Notes: generated by a model from the sequence alone, not told the origin. DNA of 64,000 bases from Coccinella septempunctata (GCF_907165205.1 NC_058196.1:26702501-26766500), one strand, 5' to 3'. Counted from the first letter of the stretch, positions 9,737-22,204 are shown. A program made the numbers and translations.

Positions 9737-12700
9737 GACTAGGAGTGCGATTGAAAGTTCTTCGACCAAATGTCACAGCTACCATAACAAGAAATAATGA
9801 AAACAACCTCGTTCGAATTATCCAGTACATCTTGATAAAACCCGAAAAAGGTATCAGCCTAACGAAGAAAAAATTCAAACTGTCGAATAATTTTCTCCAC
9901 AGACGCCCAATTTGGACCTATGACCCCTATTCTCTTATACCCGCCACACATTTAAATTTTTTCACTATCTCGCTGACGACAACCGCTAGTCCTACGTACA
10001 AATCTGGTTATGATAAAACTAATCTGTTCACCAGATCTCGACTCGTAAATCCACGGGGGTCATTCGGAATGTCATCTGTGACAAACTGTCACGATAAAAC
10101 CGTAACAAACCATAGTTATTTAATTTCCAAGAAACTAAAATCACGGTTGAACATATACTTGGGTCACCGGGTTGATATGAGGTCAGGGGGGTCGTTTTTT
10201 CACCGCTATACGCGGAGAAAATGCTGCTGTTACTTCTAGGAACGCATTCTTGGAAAGATTATCTTGTCGAGCAGGCGTTTGACCGGTCTATATAGCCATA
10301 AAGGCGTCCGCGTTATGGTTTCTGTGGTGATGATTACCACAGAACCAGTCTCTCCCTATTCGGGGAAACCTAGACGATGATACAGATAACAAGCAACATC
10401 CAGCAACCAGTCCAAGATATCAAACTAGAGATTCACACTCCCAACGAATAAAAAAAATTCGAAATATCCTGTAAAACTTGGTGATTCTGACGACCTGTGG
10501 AACCTACCCCTAAATAAAACTTTCACGAAAGGAGCAGCTGGTCCCCTCTAGGTGCGAGGTGATAAACTATTTAGTTCTGTTTAAGTCTCATGAGTTTAGG
10601 GTCAAGAAACCGAACACGTAACCAATAGATGGCAGTGGTGTGCCTATTTCAAGAGCTCATTATTTATGGCCAACTAAGAAAGGGAGAAGCGAGGAGCAGG
10701 GCTGTAACACAAATAATTTGATCTTTGGAAATATGAAATGTATGATTGGTCCATAAATGATCTAAAATACTTGAATCAAACCAACACTGATGACAATTCC
10801 AAATAAAAATTATTTTATCCACCTCTGTTATTCTTGTCTATAATCGAAAAGTTTCGAATAGAAGATTTTTATGATTTCATCAGGTTTCTGCCTTAAGAAC
10901 AGATATTTTAAGGAATTAAAATGCATTTTTTATATTTGTGATAATTGGGGCAACAAATAATATTTTACAAATAAAGGAGAAAATTATTCCAAAATGTCAA
11001 TAATTAGGTATAGAATATCAAAAAAATAATAATCTTTCCCGATTTACACGGTATTGAACAAGATATTGATGAAATTTCAATTCAATAGTAGTGAAACGAT
11101 TGTTTAAAAAAAAAGGAAAAATTATCTCAGTAAAACTGGGTACAAATCTACTAATAATAATAGCAAAATGATGAATGAACAAATTAAGATTCAATGTAGT
11201 CGAAATATTTCTCCCTGATTAATTCGAAAATTATTTCATTGACGATAAAAAAAATTTCCACCCCCTCGATGAATATGTATGAAAATTGAAAGTGTAGAAC
11301 AACAATAAATTAATTCGAAACTTTCCGGATTATAATTCATGACCACTCGAATACCCCTCGCTCCGACCCTGTTGACTGACAGCTGAGGTGATTGAGTGAA
11401 GGGTGGAGTTACCCCCGGGTAGGGAGCATGAAAAATTCTAAACAATCATGGCTGCCATTTATCAACATGGCCGGTTGACGGGGTGGAAAAGAATGATGGC
11501 TACAGAATACAATCACCAGATAACTCCTCCTTGTCCTTTTTAGCGGATCTGATTTTATTTGATTGAATTGATGTCATGTATTGTCGTTTTTTTCGTTATG
11601 AAGTATTTGGAGTATAAGAAATGATTTGATGTATAGATTGGAATATTGTAGTATACAGAAATGTTATGTACTTGCTTTATACTAATGTGAAAAGTGTCTC
11701 TATTTTTTTCTAGTTGTATCTAATATTTTAGTTGGTTATATTGAAGAGTTGTTTCAACCAATTCATTTTAATCCGCATCTATTGTATTTTATTATAGTGA
11801 AAATTGTCATTGTAAAGATTGAGCATAAAAGAATTTTCAGCAAATAATTAAACAAGATAGCTTTAGGGAGCAATAATATTTAATTGCGTATAAGGAATGT
11901 ATGAACGATATATATTTTCTACTAAATATTGTGACTGAATTTCAGTTATATTCATGCATTATTCATGTTAAAATTCTGGTACCAAAATTAATTGTACTGA
12001 AAATAACGAATTTCATGTAGGAATAATATAAACTCCTGTAAATTTATGCGGATTCAATGGTCATACTAGGAAACTAGGCGGAAAAAACTAATTTCCACAT
12101 CGGTGCAACCTACATAATCACGTCCCGTTAAAAATAAGGCATCAGAATTTCATTTATTGTAATATTTTCATCTGACGATAACTGCTGTTCCTATCCGACG
12201 GAACCAGGCATTAATACAAGCAATGTTTCAAATCGAAGCAGTATGCTATAACTGCTTATTTCAATGCTGATGTTACCCATAACCTACTTTCGAAGATGTC
12301 TATGTGTGTGTCTGTCACCACTTATTGAATTTAATGATTCAACAGTGACACAGCTGGTGATTTTCCGCGAGTTGTTTCACAGTCATCTTTAGGCCTGTTT
12401 CTCATCCATCGTTATACACTCCATAGTGTTTATTTCGAAATAATAAAATTGATATCAAATTAGGAGTGTTCACCACTGTTTCGAAAATACATTTAAAAGA
12501 AGATGTAGTTATGGAAACTGTCAATGGATACTCTAAACCGGAAGCCTATGGCAGAAATTGTTAGGATGCAAAATAATTTTGGAATTCTTGATGGTAGTAG
12601 TACTCGTAGTTCAATTTCCTTTTCTACCAAGCGTTTAGCATAAGAATTTTCTGATATCTTGTTTATGAACACCTTATCTCACCAATTACCCAATATTCAT

Positions 12701-13035
12701 AGTTGGAGTTCAAATTAAGTTTTTCCATCAGGTTATGCGTTGATTAGCAATTTCTTGATAGGTCTACAAACAATATTTGGAAATACTCTGGGGGTGAAGT
12801 GTGTTTTTTATGATGAGTGTGATGAGTGCGAAAGAAAAATTCAAAGATTCAATAATTCATGAAAAAAGAAAGAAGGAAGAAGGGGGACAAATTATATTAT
12901 AGCAATATTTATAAACTACTACACATTGCTCGCTCTTGAGTTTTTTGTTTTGGTAGTTCAATCGATTATGTGTATAGAAAATTATCAAGTCAGAGCATTT
13001 TCCAATTGAAATAATCATAATAATAGGTAATCATA
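9737..13035. other. Long single-copy AT-rich region without a supported gene
   Basis: A 164-codon plus-strand open frame (9745-10239) runs from just beyond the family C end. It is rich in Lys, Asn, Thr and Ser, has no recognisable domain and no splice or promoter context, so I treat it as chance. A GC-moderate patch at about 11340-11440 and a tract with repeated TGAT/GATGAGTG words near 12820-12840 are the only features noted. The rest is AT-rich with no repeat family shared inside the window. Confidence 0.35.
10317..10346. other. Short perfect-type hairpin
   Basis: GGTTTCTGTGGT and ACCACAGAACC form an 11-bp stem with one bulged T and a 7-nt loop (GATGATT). Too short for a typical insect pre-miRNA. 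Could be a transposon end remnant or chance. Confidence 0.4.
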
Positions 13036-13603
13036 ATAAGGAATAATCCTTCTGACGAAAATGATGTATTTTTCATGAAATATCTTCGAAACATCACATT
13101 TTGAAATGACCATTTCAACAGTTTCCCAAAAAAAAATATTTCAAGTACTTAAAAATGAAAAATAAAAATGGGTATTTAAAGTTTAAAGCGTTTTGTGAGA
13201 ATTGTACAAGCTGGCAACATCGACTGAAATATGCCTTGATAATAAAGGACAACAAATACATTATCTTGATGAAATAGACAAAGATGGCTGTCTATGAAAT
13301 CTGCGACGAACGAGGAAGGTCGTAAAATTTTATGGGATTTTTATGGCCGGTTGCAGTTGAAGCTCGGCAGTAAATCAACAGCTGATATTTTATAAATAAG
13401 CTGATCGGACATTATTTTTTATCTAGTAGGCGCTGTTGCCAAATCGTTAACTCGAAACCAAGCGATTTAAATTTTAAAACCCCATATTTGAGGAATGATT
13501 CTGAATAGTTTCCGCGGTGCATTTGAAAAAACATGAATGAAACTCATATTCAGTTCAAACTTGCATATGCAGTGATAACCCAAATTGAGGAGAATTCCCC
13601 ATT
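13036..13603 (+). mobile_element. Non-autonomous element, family D copy 2 (about 570 bp)
   Basis: Full-length match to copies at 7184-7774 and 44132-44706, from AATAAGGAATAATCCTTCTG to GAGAATTCCCCATT. It has small deletions compared with copy 1, for example around the AGTAAATCAACAGCTG word. It ends 17 bases before a family C copy. Confidence 0.8.
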
Positions 13604-13620
13604 GTTCAGTCATATTCAAA

Positions 13621-14181
13621 TAGGGTGACTACTTGTATATATATTTTGATAGAAGATTCCTGAGGTCTAAAGAAACATTTTTTTCCTTCACCATTTCTTC
13701 CATTTCAGCTCGGTTGGAAAATTACAGGCTGGTGGAAATCCATGTAAATCTCAGTTATATCTCACGAACGATTTAATCAAATGAAATTTTCTTCGGAATA
13801 CAGTTCTTCATTGATGTCATGAATATCCTCCAAACGAAAAATTATACCCTCATCTTTCAGCTTCTTCATTATGACCATCATATACTATAAAATTACCAGA
13901 AATTCAAAGAGTTGAATGTCCACTAATGAATATTCAACCATTTTGGACAATGAAAGTTATTCTTCATATTATTTCGAATTTTTCGATGTAATGTCATGGA
14001 TTAAGCTTGTTATTCTGATGGGAATTTCGTTTTACCAGGGGTGGCATAGCTCAGAAAAACTTAAAATTGCTATATCTTTTGAACTAGGCAAAATCGAAAT
14101 AATTGTCAAACGAATGAAATGTTTCTTTTGATCACAAGAATCTACTGTCGAATTATATGTGCAAGCCAAAGATTCACCCCG
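13621..14181 (+). mobile_element. Non-autonomous element, family C copy (about 560 bp, diverged)
   Basis: The left end is TAGGGTGACTACTTG with TAGAAGATTCCTGAGG, and the right end is AAGAATCTACTGTCGA...CAAAGATTCACCCCG. These are diverged forms of the family C ends (consensus CAGGGTGAGTCTTTGACTCG). The interior word CAGGGGTGGCATAGCTC is shared with the fragments at 9596 and 37090. The copy is shorter than those at 36919 and 54221, so it has lost internal sequence. No transposase remains. Confidence 0.75.
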
Positions 14182-15130
14182 CATATACGAGTAGTTCATA
14201 TTTGTGTGTAGATAGATAGGAAACATTGAGGAAAATATCTTATTAATAACTACAAGAAAAAATCTGCTGCTTGCCATACATACATACATCCCTTGATAAA
14301 TGCTTCGAGTATTTTAGCGTTTCTCATAAGTTTAAATAACAGAAACATCCAGCAGATCAGAAGTATGACGTATGAGTATTGTTCAAAACTGACAATTCTC
14401 ATTAAAAATGGTAACTTGTATTTTTTATTGTTTTTGTAATTTTTTTTCATTTTTTCCCAATTTTACTTATTTCTCACAGCTGTGCACCTTCTCGCGATCA
14501 TTAGTTCCTATGCTGTCGAAGCAGACTGTAATTTTTAGCACATGTCAAAGTTTTCCGAACATTCAGCATCCCAGACTCGTCGCCAGCATGCGAAAACGAG
14601 CGAGGGTCAACGCTAAAACCGTCGATCTTCAACATGGCAGCACGTAGTTACATACGCACGACACAACAATGTTGTCCGCTGATTAGGGGGAGCCAGAAAC
14701 AGCGCAAAGCTCGCATACTTGCGAACACAACATCGCAACGATTATCAGCAACGGCACACACGAGTGGATCGGGTCGAAATCAGCGGCGTGCAAACAAAAC
14801 CGAAGGAGGGACGTCTATTGCGATAAACCGGGGTCATAAATTCGGTGCGGGATGACATTTTCTCACACCTCCGCGCGCCAAAACAGGCTCGTACATACCT
14901 ACGAGTCGGGAAGTTCCATTCATGCGGACGGGGCGCCCTTACACAGAGCGCGACTTTCGGGAAAGCTTTTTGCCGTCGTAACTCATGACGATTGTCACGG
15001 GGCGGTTTTTGACGGGGAGGATGTATGCAGTGAAGAACTTCTGTTCTGTGACATCCTCTTCGAACAATGTTCGTTGAGATGCTTTCGTTTTACTCGAGTC
15101 GGTATAGGCCGAAAATATTTCAGTTTCGTG
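14182..15130. other. AT-rich segment followed by a GC-richer block (14550-15010)
   Basis: The first part holds nothing recognised. From about 14550 GC and CpG rise. Overlapping frames on both strands (65-124 codons) are open only because stops are rare, and none shows a domain. The word GGTCATAAATTCGGTGCGGG near 14833 resembles Hox-type ATAAAT sites. Candidate regulatory block by composition. Confidence 0.3.
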
Positions 15131-15134
15131 AACA

Positions 15135-15225
15135 CGAGTATCTACCAGAAAAATCATCGTAGACCTAAATGTGGTACATATTCTCAAAGAGCAACTTTTC
15201 TATCAATAAATCTTCAAATTTCATA
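15135..15225. repeat. Family G repeat, copy 1, left of the mariner relic
   Basis: CCAGAAAAATCATCGTAGAC then CTAAATGTGGTACATATTC and AAAGAGCAACTTTTCTATCA. The same segment recurs in the same orientation right of the mariner relic (16460-16520) and at 38490-38570, where it continues to a similar AATTTCATCGAGCTC word. Confidence 0.7.
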
Positions 15226-15234
15226 GAGCTCCGT

Positions 15235-16465
15235 GCAACCGTTCGGTATTGACGATTTTTTAACTGACCCCATCTCTTCAGGCCAACTTTCGACCTGCCT
15301 AAAACAAAAATTCAATGTCAAAATATTTTATTACTCAACATATTCTCCTATTAATTGGATACATTTATTACAGCGAACCTGCAACGTCTCAAGACCTTTA
15401 AAAAAAATGTGTCTTCTTGCTCTGCAAACCAGACTTCCACAGCTTTTATTACCTCCTCGTTGGAAGAAAATTAACGACCTTTTAAACTTTTTTTCAGTTG
15501 AGGAAAGAGATGATAGTCAGATGTAGCCAAATCTGGCGAATGATGGGGATGTTCTAGTAATTCAAATACTAAAACACGAATTTTTTGCATGGCAACATGA
15601 GATTTGTGTGCAGGGGCGTTGTCCTACAAAAACAAAACACCTTTGGATAGCTTTCCGCGTCTTTTCTCTTAAATTTTTTCCCGTAAAGTGGTCGGTAATG
15701 TCGAATAGTAATCTCCGGTAATTGTTCTACCCTTATCCAAAAAATCAATCATGATAACTCCATGGCCATCCCAAAAAACTGAAGCAAGAACTTTTTCAGC
15801 AGATTTTTGGACACGAAACTTCTTAGGTCTTGGAGAATCAGAGTGTTGCCATTCTATCGATTGTTGCTTTGTTTCTGGATCGTAGAAATATACTCAAGTC
15901 TCATCCATAGTTTAAGAAGTCTACATCTTTTTCAAATAGAGCACAGATCGAACGCGATGCTTCTACCCTTGCACGCTTTTGGTCAACATTCAAACATTTG
16001 GGGATCTATTTTGCAGCAATTTTTCTCATGTCCAAATTGACGTGAACTATATGATGAACGCGTTCGTATGAAATATTCAGTGCTTCAGATATCCGTTTTA
16101 GCCCATGAACTGCATCGATATTTTCGGGGACTGACACAGAAACTGGCCATCCCAATGAAAATTTACCTCTTTTGAAGCTTGCAGTCCAATTGATCACGAA
16201 GGATATTAAGCATATCTTCGTAAATCTGCTTACCTCTTAACCCATTTAAATACAGGTATTTAACGATGTCTTGATACTCCAATTTTTCGATTTTCACAAT
16301 TTCGGTGCAAATCTTCTTTCTTTTAATTTATTGCATAACTTTGGTTTACTTTTTTTGACCTCAAACTTCACACTGACACTTCTAATGAGTTATTGTCCGT
16401 TGCAATGGTAACGCAATATCTGTTCTAGGCTAACCACATATCAGTACATCCTCGTATATCCCAGA
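15235..16465 (-). mobile_element. Degenerate mariner transposon
   Basis: Encloses a decayed mariner transposase on the minus strand, with a leader of mariner character upstream of its start (TTGAGGTCAAAAAAAGTAAA in transposon orientation). The borders are estimates: the right one from the TACATCCTCGTATA word near 16450-16465, the left one from the end of family G copy 1. I could not align clean inverted ends, so the termini are eroded. Direct copies of family G lie immediately outside both sides. Confidence 0.65.
15331..16336 (-). pseudogene. Mariner transposase relic (DD34D type)
   Basis: Reading the minus strand from the ATG at 16336 gives, in order: an N-terminal stretch ending EIVKIEKLEYQDIVKYLYL; the helix-turn-helix segment ISYERVHHIVHVNLDMRKIA; the catalytic DET followed by YFYDPETKQQSIEW; SPRPKKFRVQKSAEKVLASV; DNAPAHKSHVAMQK; SPDLATSDYHLFP; and the C-terminus LQVRCNKCIQLIGEYVE before a stop at 15331-15333. 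The three catalytic Asp codons are at 15903-15905, 15621-15623 and 15516-15518, and the last two are separated by exactly 34 codons, the mariner DD34D pattern. The gene is dead: the Trp after DET is TGA (15894-15896), a TAA interrupts the stretch before the second Asp, a frameshift lies directly upstream of DNAPAH, and another TAA follows KSLKGR near 15470. Length is close to the usual 345 codons. Confidence 0.93.
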
Positions 16466-16520
16466 AAACTCATCGTCGATCTAAATGTGATGCGTATTGT
16501 GAAAGAGCAGCTCACCCTTC
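16460..16520. repeat. Family G repeat, copy 2, right of the mariner relic
   Basis: CCCAGAAAACTCATCGTCGA then CTAAATGTGATGCGTATTG and AAAGAGCAG, a diverged direct repeat of 15135-15200. Confidence 0.65.
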
Positions 16521-16529
16521 AAATCCGTT

Positions 16530-16620
16530 CTAAGAGGAACTTTTCTCCTTATTCATATTATACCATTGAAAAATTCGTTTATGATAGCTTGATTTATTTT
16601 TAACAAATAAGGACTCTTGT
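16530..16620 (+). repeat. Family F fragment
   Basis: GGAACTTTTCTCC...TATACCATTGAAAAATTC...TTTATTTTTAACAAATAAGG matches 3950-4033 and 60140-60225. Terminal fragment only. Confidence 0.55.
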
Positions 16621-16859
16621 ATATAGTTTTAACGAATGGATAAACTGTCGTTAATTTTGTGTGAGTTTCTGAGGTAATTTTCAATGTTTTGATAACTGTC
16701 AATCAGAAGTCTGGTGGATTTCTATAAGCCCGTCCAGTATCCTTCCACTTCTAAGAATCCCAAACGTCAGTAAGGCATCTACTAAAGTGAGGTTAAATGC
16801 ATGTAAATAAGAACGTCAAATAGTACATCAGGGTCGATGGGTATTGACAGTTTTTCTTT

Positions 16860-17300
16860 AAGAGCGGGCCTCAACAACTCAAATTACAAGTTATCGGTCC
16901 ATTTAGTTTATCGAATAGATAAACTTCCGATAACTGTACCAGTTTTCGACACCGTGCGATAAACTGAGTAAACTCATTTCGAAAGACGAAAACGCGTTCA
17001 CTCTACAACTTCGAATAATAATGCAGTTCCGTCTCAGTCGAAAATTCCACGGAGATACGATGCGAAGCGCTACAAAGAAAAACCCATAATGAAATTGCGA
17101 TCGTCAAGGTCACTGTCAACACGAACGCCATCCGCAGGTAGGCGATAAAATCTATATATGAAATTTGCTGGATATAAACAATAGTCGATATGACCTAATG
17201 CAACGGTGAGACTGAATAAATTTGCATTCGAATCGATAATCCGACCGACATCTGCAGGTAGCTTCGAAGACGGGCGTATGGACCCCATAAAATGAAGAGT
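16860..17300. promoter_or_regulatory. Cluster of GATAA motifs in a GC-moderate block
   Basis: GATAA or TTATC occurs at 16891-16895, 16908-16912, 16918-16922, 16929-16933 and 16958-16962, five in 72 bases, with further copies near 17145 and 17236. GATAA is the core of GATA-factor sites. No coding exon was recognised; a 72-codon minus frame (17070-17288) has no motif. Candidate enhancer (inference). Confidence 0.35.
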
Positions 17301-19426
17301 AGATGCCGGATTCGAATCGAATAGAGTTTATAGACTATCTATCATATATAATTTGATTGTTTACGAAATCCGGTAGATTTTAGTAGTGAATTGAAATGTG
17401 GTTTGAATATTAGTCATCATAATAATCATGAATGGATCGTTATAGCGATATCAGTAACACTCTTCCAAAGCAGAGGGAATTGGCAACTACGGAGACATAG
17501 CAGAAGCCACAAACAGGTAATTACTTAGTTATATAAAGGTATAAAGAGGTCTACGAAAAATGTAATATGCACCGAGGCAAAAATCTGTCTATTGCCTCGC
17601 CTGCTTGCTCGCCTCGGCCGCGCCTCGGCTATCAATTTTCAGGATCGACCGTAATGGACAGTTTTTCGTTTTTGGTACATAAATAACTATTTTATCGGTC
17701 AACTTCCACGTCTGCCACGCAATTCCCAACTTCCCTCTATCAGTTTCGAATTCCCGAAAGTTATGATTCCGTTTCGGGAAAGACGCTGCGAGGAACTTTC
17801 TCTCCCCTTATTGTCGCGCCGAAGGTGGAAGAGCAGATATTCGTTCTATTTTCGTCAAGATAACTATCCATTGTGTTCCGTGTAAACTTACGTAAGAATT
17901 TGGGTCAACATTTTGTGGATCCATTGTGAGTCTGCCCATAAATTACCTTGTTATTCCGATCTCGACCCGTTCCACGTCTGGGGTCGGGATCCAGCTCGCT
18001 CTACGGGGATTAGTCGCACTTTTATTTCGATATTCGGTTATTATTCTACGGACGGGTCCTGCGAGCTCGAGAATAATGAATTAGAAAGTTTTGGCCGGGC
18101 ATCAATGAACAGGTGACGTTGCGAAAGGTTTTGCGCAAAAGGAGGAACTTATTCCTCGGTTTCGATGGCGAGATTGTCTATGACAAAGGCTACTGTGAGC
18201 GTATACCTGGTGAGGTGAAATCTACAACCGTAGATACGACCAAACATAACTTTTTTATCCGTGAAATATCAGAATTCAATAAGTCCAGACCTAGTTCTAT
18301 TCACCACTTCGGAATAGGGAAAAAACTGACAAGAAACCAGCATCTTTTCGCGCTTATTTGAATACATAATCAGGGAGGTCATCCATCCAGATACTGAGCT
18401 TAGTCAACGCTGCTCGAACCCCACAAAAAAAATATTTTCTGATAAAAAATAATTCAGACGTCTACAATACTTCTTTAACCGTCTAGCAGGCAATCAGAGT
18501 CTCAACTACCGTGAGTATTCCTAGTCCTCGGAATGTTTATGCCCGTATGGATAAATAAAATTGATTTCGACCCCAAATTTCTCATCATTTAGCCCAAATC
18601 AATCCTTTGTGACTTTGTCCGATCAATGTTTCACATTTGGGAGAAAATATTACATTGATTTCAAGAGGCCAGCGCTAATTTTTCTAATTAATGATAAAAA
18701 ATTAAAAAACGACTATTAAATAATATATAAATATTTTACTGAAACGCTTTTGGCGTATGAGTTTGACTACTAATTTAAAATTTCCTTTTCTTGATGCATT
18801 ATTTTCGCCATTTCATTGTATCCATATAACAGAATCAAATATAGGTTTCTCTCACTCTCAGAATGTAAGCAAATTGTTCTGAAGGTTTTCATTACCTCGT
18901 TTATCGTCAGTAAATTATAAGTTGCTAACATAGTTATTCAAATGTTGACATGAAAAATCTATTCGAAGTTATCGGTCTGTGACAGCCACCAGATAGACAG
19001 TTGGCGTGTTAATTTCAATGCTCATGGTAATGTGCATATCTGTTCCAGTACATTCACACAATATCCAATTATTATTTTTTTTTCAATTCACGACTTCGTC
19101 AGAATAAGGTGTTGTGGAAAACTCACCATCAGGAGCATTGTTTTTTGTTTCAGTAATTTTTAGTTGGTCTGGGAATATTGCAGTCCTTACCTGAAATAAA
19201 GAAAGAAAGGTTAATTAAAATTATATAAAATATAAAACAATTAAAATCTTCACATTGGTGACGTTTACATCGTCCTTTCTAAATAATTCAACATTGAAAA
19301 CACAAAAAATTTCTTCTAAAATAAATTTAATCCCTAGCATATTCAGTTGATCATTCGATGAGTGTAAATTTCTCTTCCTTGACAACTCGATATTGAATTT
19401 TATGATTTGAAAATTTCAAAAGATCT
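17300..19426. other. GC-richer block (17560-18120) then AT-rich DNA
   Basis: The GC-richer part begins with a CTCG-rich tract (about 17595-17635, repeated GCCTCGGC words). The rest is AT-rich. Small frames at 17913-18116 and 18113-18361 have no recognisable domains. No repeat families shared within the window were seen. Confidence 0.3.
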
Positions 19427-19990
19427 GAATATACAGAGTGTAAATAAAAAGTTGCTAAAAAATGTTGGGATTAAATCGTTGATAGTATTGGTCTTCCATA
19501 TAAATTTCCTCTTAGCATAAGGCATAAGCAATCTTTTAATTTTTCTAATAGACCAGGAAGCTGACAATAATAAAGTTGGGCAGCCATTCCATGGGGCATG
19601 GGGGTGAGAAGGCAATAACAAAATTCTGGTGATGCTCCCCTATTATGTCATTATGATATCCGCCTGTACTAGAGGTAAATATAATTTTTTATATTTCATT
19701 TCATTTTTTTTTTTCGAAAATCGTTAATTTTAGCAGGAATTCCAGAGGGGCTCATTTCGAATGAATTAAACATCGAAAATTAATATTTCAAAAGAATAAA
19801 ATGCATAAGGAAAAAAGTTTTTAGCAAAACAAATTTTAGGGGGGGGGGGGCATTTTCTACACCTTGGAATTATGGGAAACGCCACCAAATTTGTTATTGA
19901 TTGCCTTCTCGTTTCCATAGAATAATATCAGTTCAATTTCTCCATTTCTGTCAATTTCCTGGGTTCTAAGAAAAAATGAAAAATTGCTTT
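19427..19990 (+). repeat. Family F copy, most complete in the window
   Basis: Starts near TACAGAGTGTAAATAAAAAG, a CAGGGTG-like terminus. The stretch from TTTTAGGGGGGGGGGGGCAT through GGGAAACGCCACCAAATTTG to CTGTCAATTTCCTGGGTTC is the reverse complement of 3820-3960. A C-rich/G-rich patch near 19840-19851 is a run of twelve G. No coding capacity. The right border is uncertain. Confidence 0.5.
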
Positions 19991-20689
19991 TCAGGTGCAA
20001 ATTTAAGGAAGCTGCATTCAAGGAGGGGGTGCTGAAAAAAAGAAGGCATTTTCTAACCCCTCAGATTCTTTCACAACTATCAATTCACATCTTGTATATC
20101 GAGCTTGAATTAAGATCCAGGAAATATTTATTCAATTTGAATTTTCTCGAATTATGGTATATTAATCATAATGTTTTTATACATAGCCGAAGCAACAATA
20201 TAAAAAAATATATTGAAAAAACCAAATGAATTTTCCTACTTATTATCCTTGAAAAAGATGAACCAATAATTTCCGAGAAAAATATGTGGATAATGCGCAT
20301 TTTTATATAAAATTTGAGAATTTAAGGTAGCTTTGGTCCTATATAAAAAATTTGGAATTATTTACGCCCACCAAAAATTAGGTTTGAGCTGGAAATTATC
20401 ATGAGTAAAAATTATATTGAATTACATTCTATTAGTCGATTTATTCCTAAGTATTATTTATAATTATTGTATTATCATTGCTACCCTGAATTTCCTGAGT
20501 ACAAATTTTTTTGGGAAATTCAAATTAAGTCGATTCGCTTCATTTTCACGCAGCACTATTTTTAATAACTCTGTAGAAAAATTTTTCTTTACCCATTCAA
20601 GTCTCAAAACGATACCCATAAATTTGTGCAAGTATTATTTGCATCGAAAACCATCAAAATTTCCTACAATTCGTCTATGAATTTCCTCA
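19991..20689. other. AT-rich stretch, nothing recognised
   Basis: AT-rich; the frames of 80-87 codons are low-complexity. The word GGAGGGGGTGCTGAAAAAAA near 20021 resembles G-rich patches of family F, so this may be decayed repeat. Confidence 0.3.
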
Positions 20690-21110
20690 CCCATGAGGAA
20701 ATGGCCCAACTATCCATTTTTCCAATCAACAACCCCGAACGCCACCGGTAAAATACGACCCCAGCAGATAAACCCCCCCACCGTCCGCCTTCGAACATAA
20801 TTAAATTCGGCAAAAAGAGAAACATACGCGACGCCCAGATGGGCCCAGATTGATGGCTTCCGGTCCCGTAAATCACATTCGTCCGCGATTCGAATCAAAT
20901 ATCGTTTATAAAAATGGACACGGAAAATCGTCCCTTTTCTGGCCGAGATAAATTTCGGCGGACGTATTTATAGTTTCCGGGAAAATGACGGACGGTCACC
21001 CCTCACCGCTGCCGGGCGGGTTTTCCATTTTCCGAGCCAGACGCAGTCGGAGCCCTTTCTGTCAGATTTTCAATTCGGTCGAGGTCGGTTTCACTCGGTA
21101 GCATGAGTAG
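20690..21110. other. GC-richer single-copy block
   Basis: Abrupt rise in GC and CpG. Contains GTAAATCAC near 20872 (complement GTGATTTAC, a Hox/Exd-like word), ATATCGTTTATAAAAATGG and GTATTTATAGTTTCC. No exon recognised. Candidate conserved regulatory element. Confidence 0.35.
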
Positions 21111-21134
21111 TTTTTGCGAACGAAACAAGCTTCG

Positions 21135-21610
21135 TGTAATAAAAATGGGGGGCAAAAATTTGGTGCCCCCCCTTATCAACATATCACCTTAAAAAAATCA
21201 TATATGTAGTAAAATATGTTACATTATCATTATCTCCATTATTTACTATTATTCTATACGGGCTGAAAATTCGACCCCCCTTGAGGGGGGCAAACTTCCA
21301 TCATGAAAAACCCTCCTCATGAAGGTGGCAGCAACCCCCAACATTTTTTGAATAGGGAAGAAATGTCGAGTATTGATTAGTTTGAAAGTTATTTATGTTC
21401 TGTACACAACCCAGTTGAAATTTTCAAAACCAGTTCATTATTTGCGAGAGAATGTAATAATTGTTCAGAAAAAACCCCCTGAGGGGGGCAAAAGCCCCAA
21501 ACATTTTTTGAATAGGGAGTAGATATCAAATGTTGTTTAAAACAAGCGTTTTAATCAAAACACATTCGGCATATCTTTCCTACTCAAAAAAAATTTAGGT
21601 TGTTGCCCCC
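21135..21610. repeat. Local repeat with CCCCCTNAGGGGGG palindromes
   Basis: The word ACATTTTTTGAATAGGGA recurs at about 21341 and 21500, each preceded by a G/C-run segment (GCAACCCCCA, GCAAAAGCCCCA). Palindromes GACCCCCCTTGAGGGGGGC (about 21270) and ACCCCCTGAGGGGGGC (about 21475), plus GGGGGGCAAA and TTGCCCCC, occur in both orientations. Probably a decayed transposon or local duplication. Confidence 0.5.
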
Positions 21611-21689
21611 TCAGGTGGTTTTCCTACCTGGGAAACCCTGTAATTTTCCCGGGTTTTTTTTTAACAGGATGAACACAGTCTAATTCTTC

Positions 21690-22030
21690 TTCCACCAACC
21701 GTGTGAAGCACCGGTGTGACAAATGCTTTAAAAATCCCGTCGGCGAGGTAACCAAAAGCGAAAGATTAATTCGAACATTCGTGTCAAATTGTCTCAAATT
21801 ACCTCCGCCGCGACTTTTAAACGCAATTCGGCCGACCACACCGCGTCATCACCGACTACAATCCGGACCGCGTACACGACTCCGAAACCGACCACCAATT
21901 TATCAATTTTGCCGCCATAAAGTGTATCGGCGACGAGAATGGCGTCTGCCTAGCTTTTATCCTCTATTTTTCGCATCTAGACGCGCTATACGGCCACATT
22001 AGCTGAAATAAAAGCGTCCGAGAACGACTT
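21690..22030. other. GC-richer single-copy block
   Basis: GC and CpG rich. A 99-codon plus frame is Arg/Pro-rich without a domain. Contains GCCGCCATAAAGTG, an Abd-B/Caudal-like TTTATGG word on the minus strand. No gene recognised. Confidence 0.3.
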
Positions 22031-22204
22031 TCTATTGTGCTTGACAAATTTTTTTAACTCCATGCGAAGATTTAATACTGGCTGCTGGATACGTTTTATT
22101 GTTGCCGGGAAATTCGGTCTCTCGAATATGAAAGTCGTCAAATTTACATATTTTCATGGGATATACTGCAATATACAGAGTGCGAACAAAGCCCGCCGAC
22201 GTGA

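Noticed and set aside
9745..10239. 164-codon plus-strand open frame beginning just after a family C end
   Set aside because: Composition is Lys/Asn/Thr/Ser-rich as from AT-rich DNA, no recognised motif, and the start lies at a transposon border.
10317..10346. Pre-miRNA candidate
   Set aside because: An 11-bp stem is too short, and no flanking bases extend the pairing.
15135..16520. Family G copies as long terminal repeats of a retrotransposon
   Set aside because: Shared segment is only about 65 bases, there is no primer-binding site or polypurine tract, and the interior is a mariner on the opposite logic.
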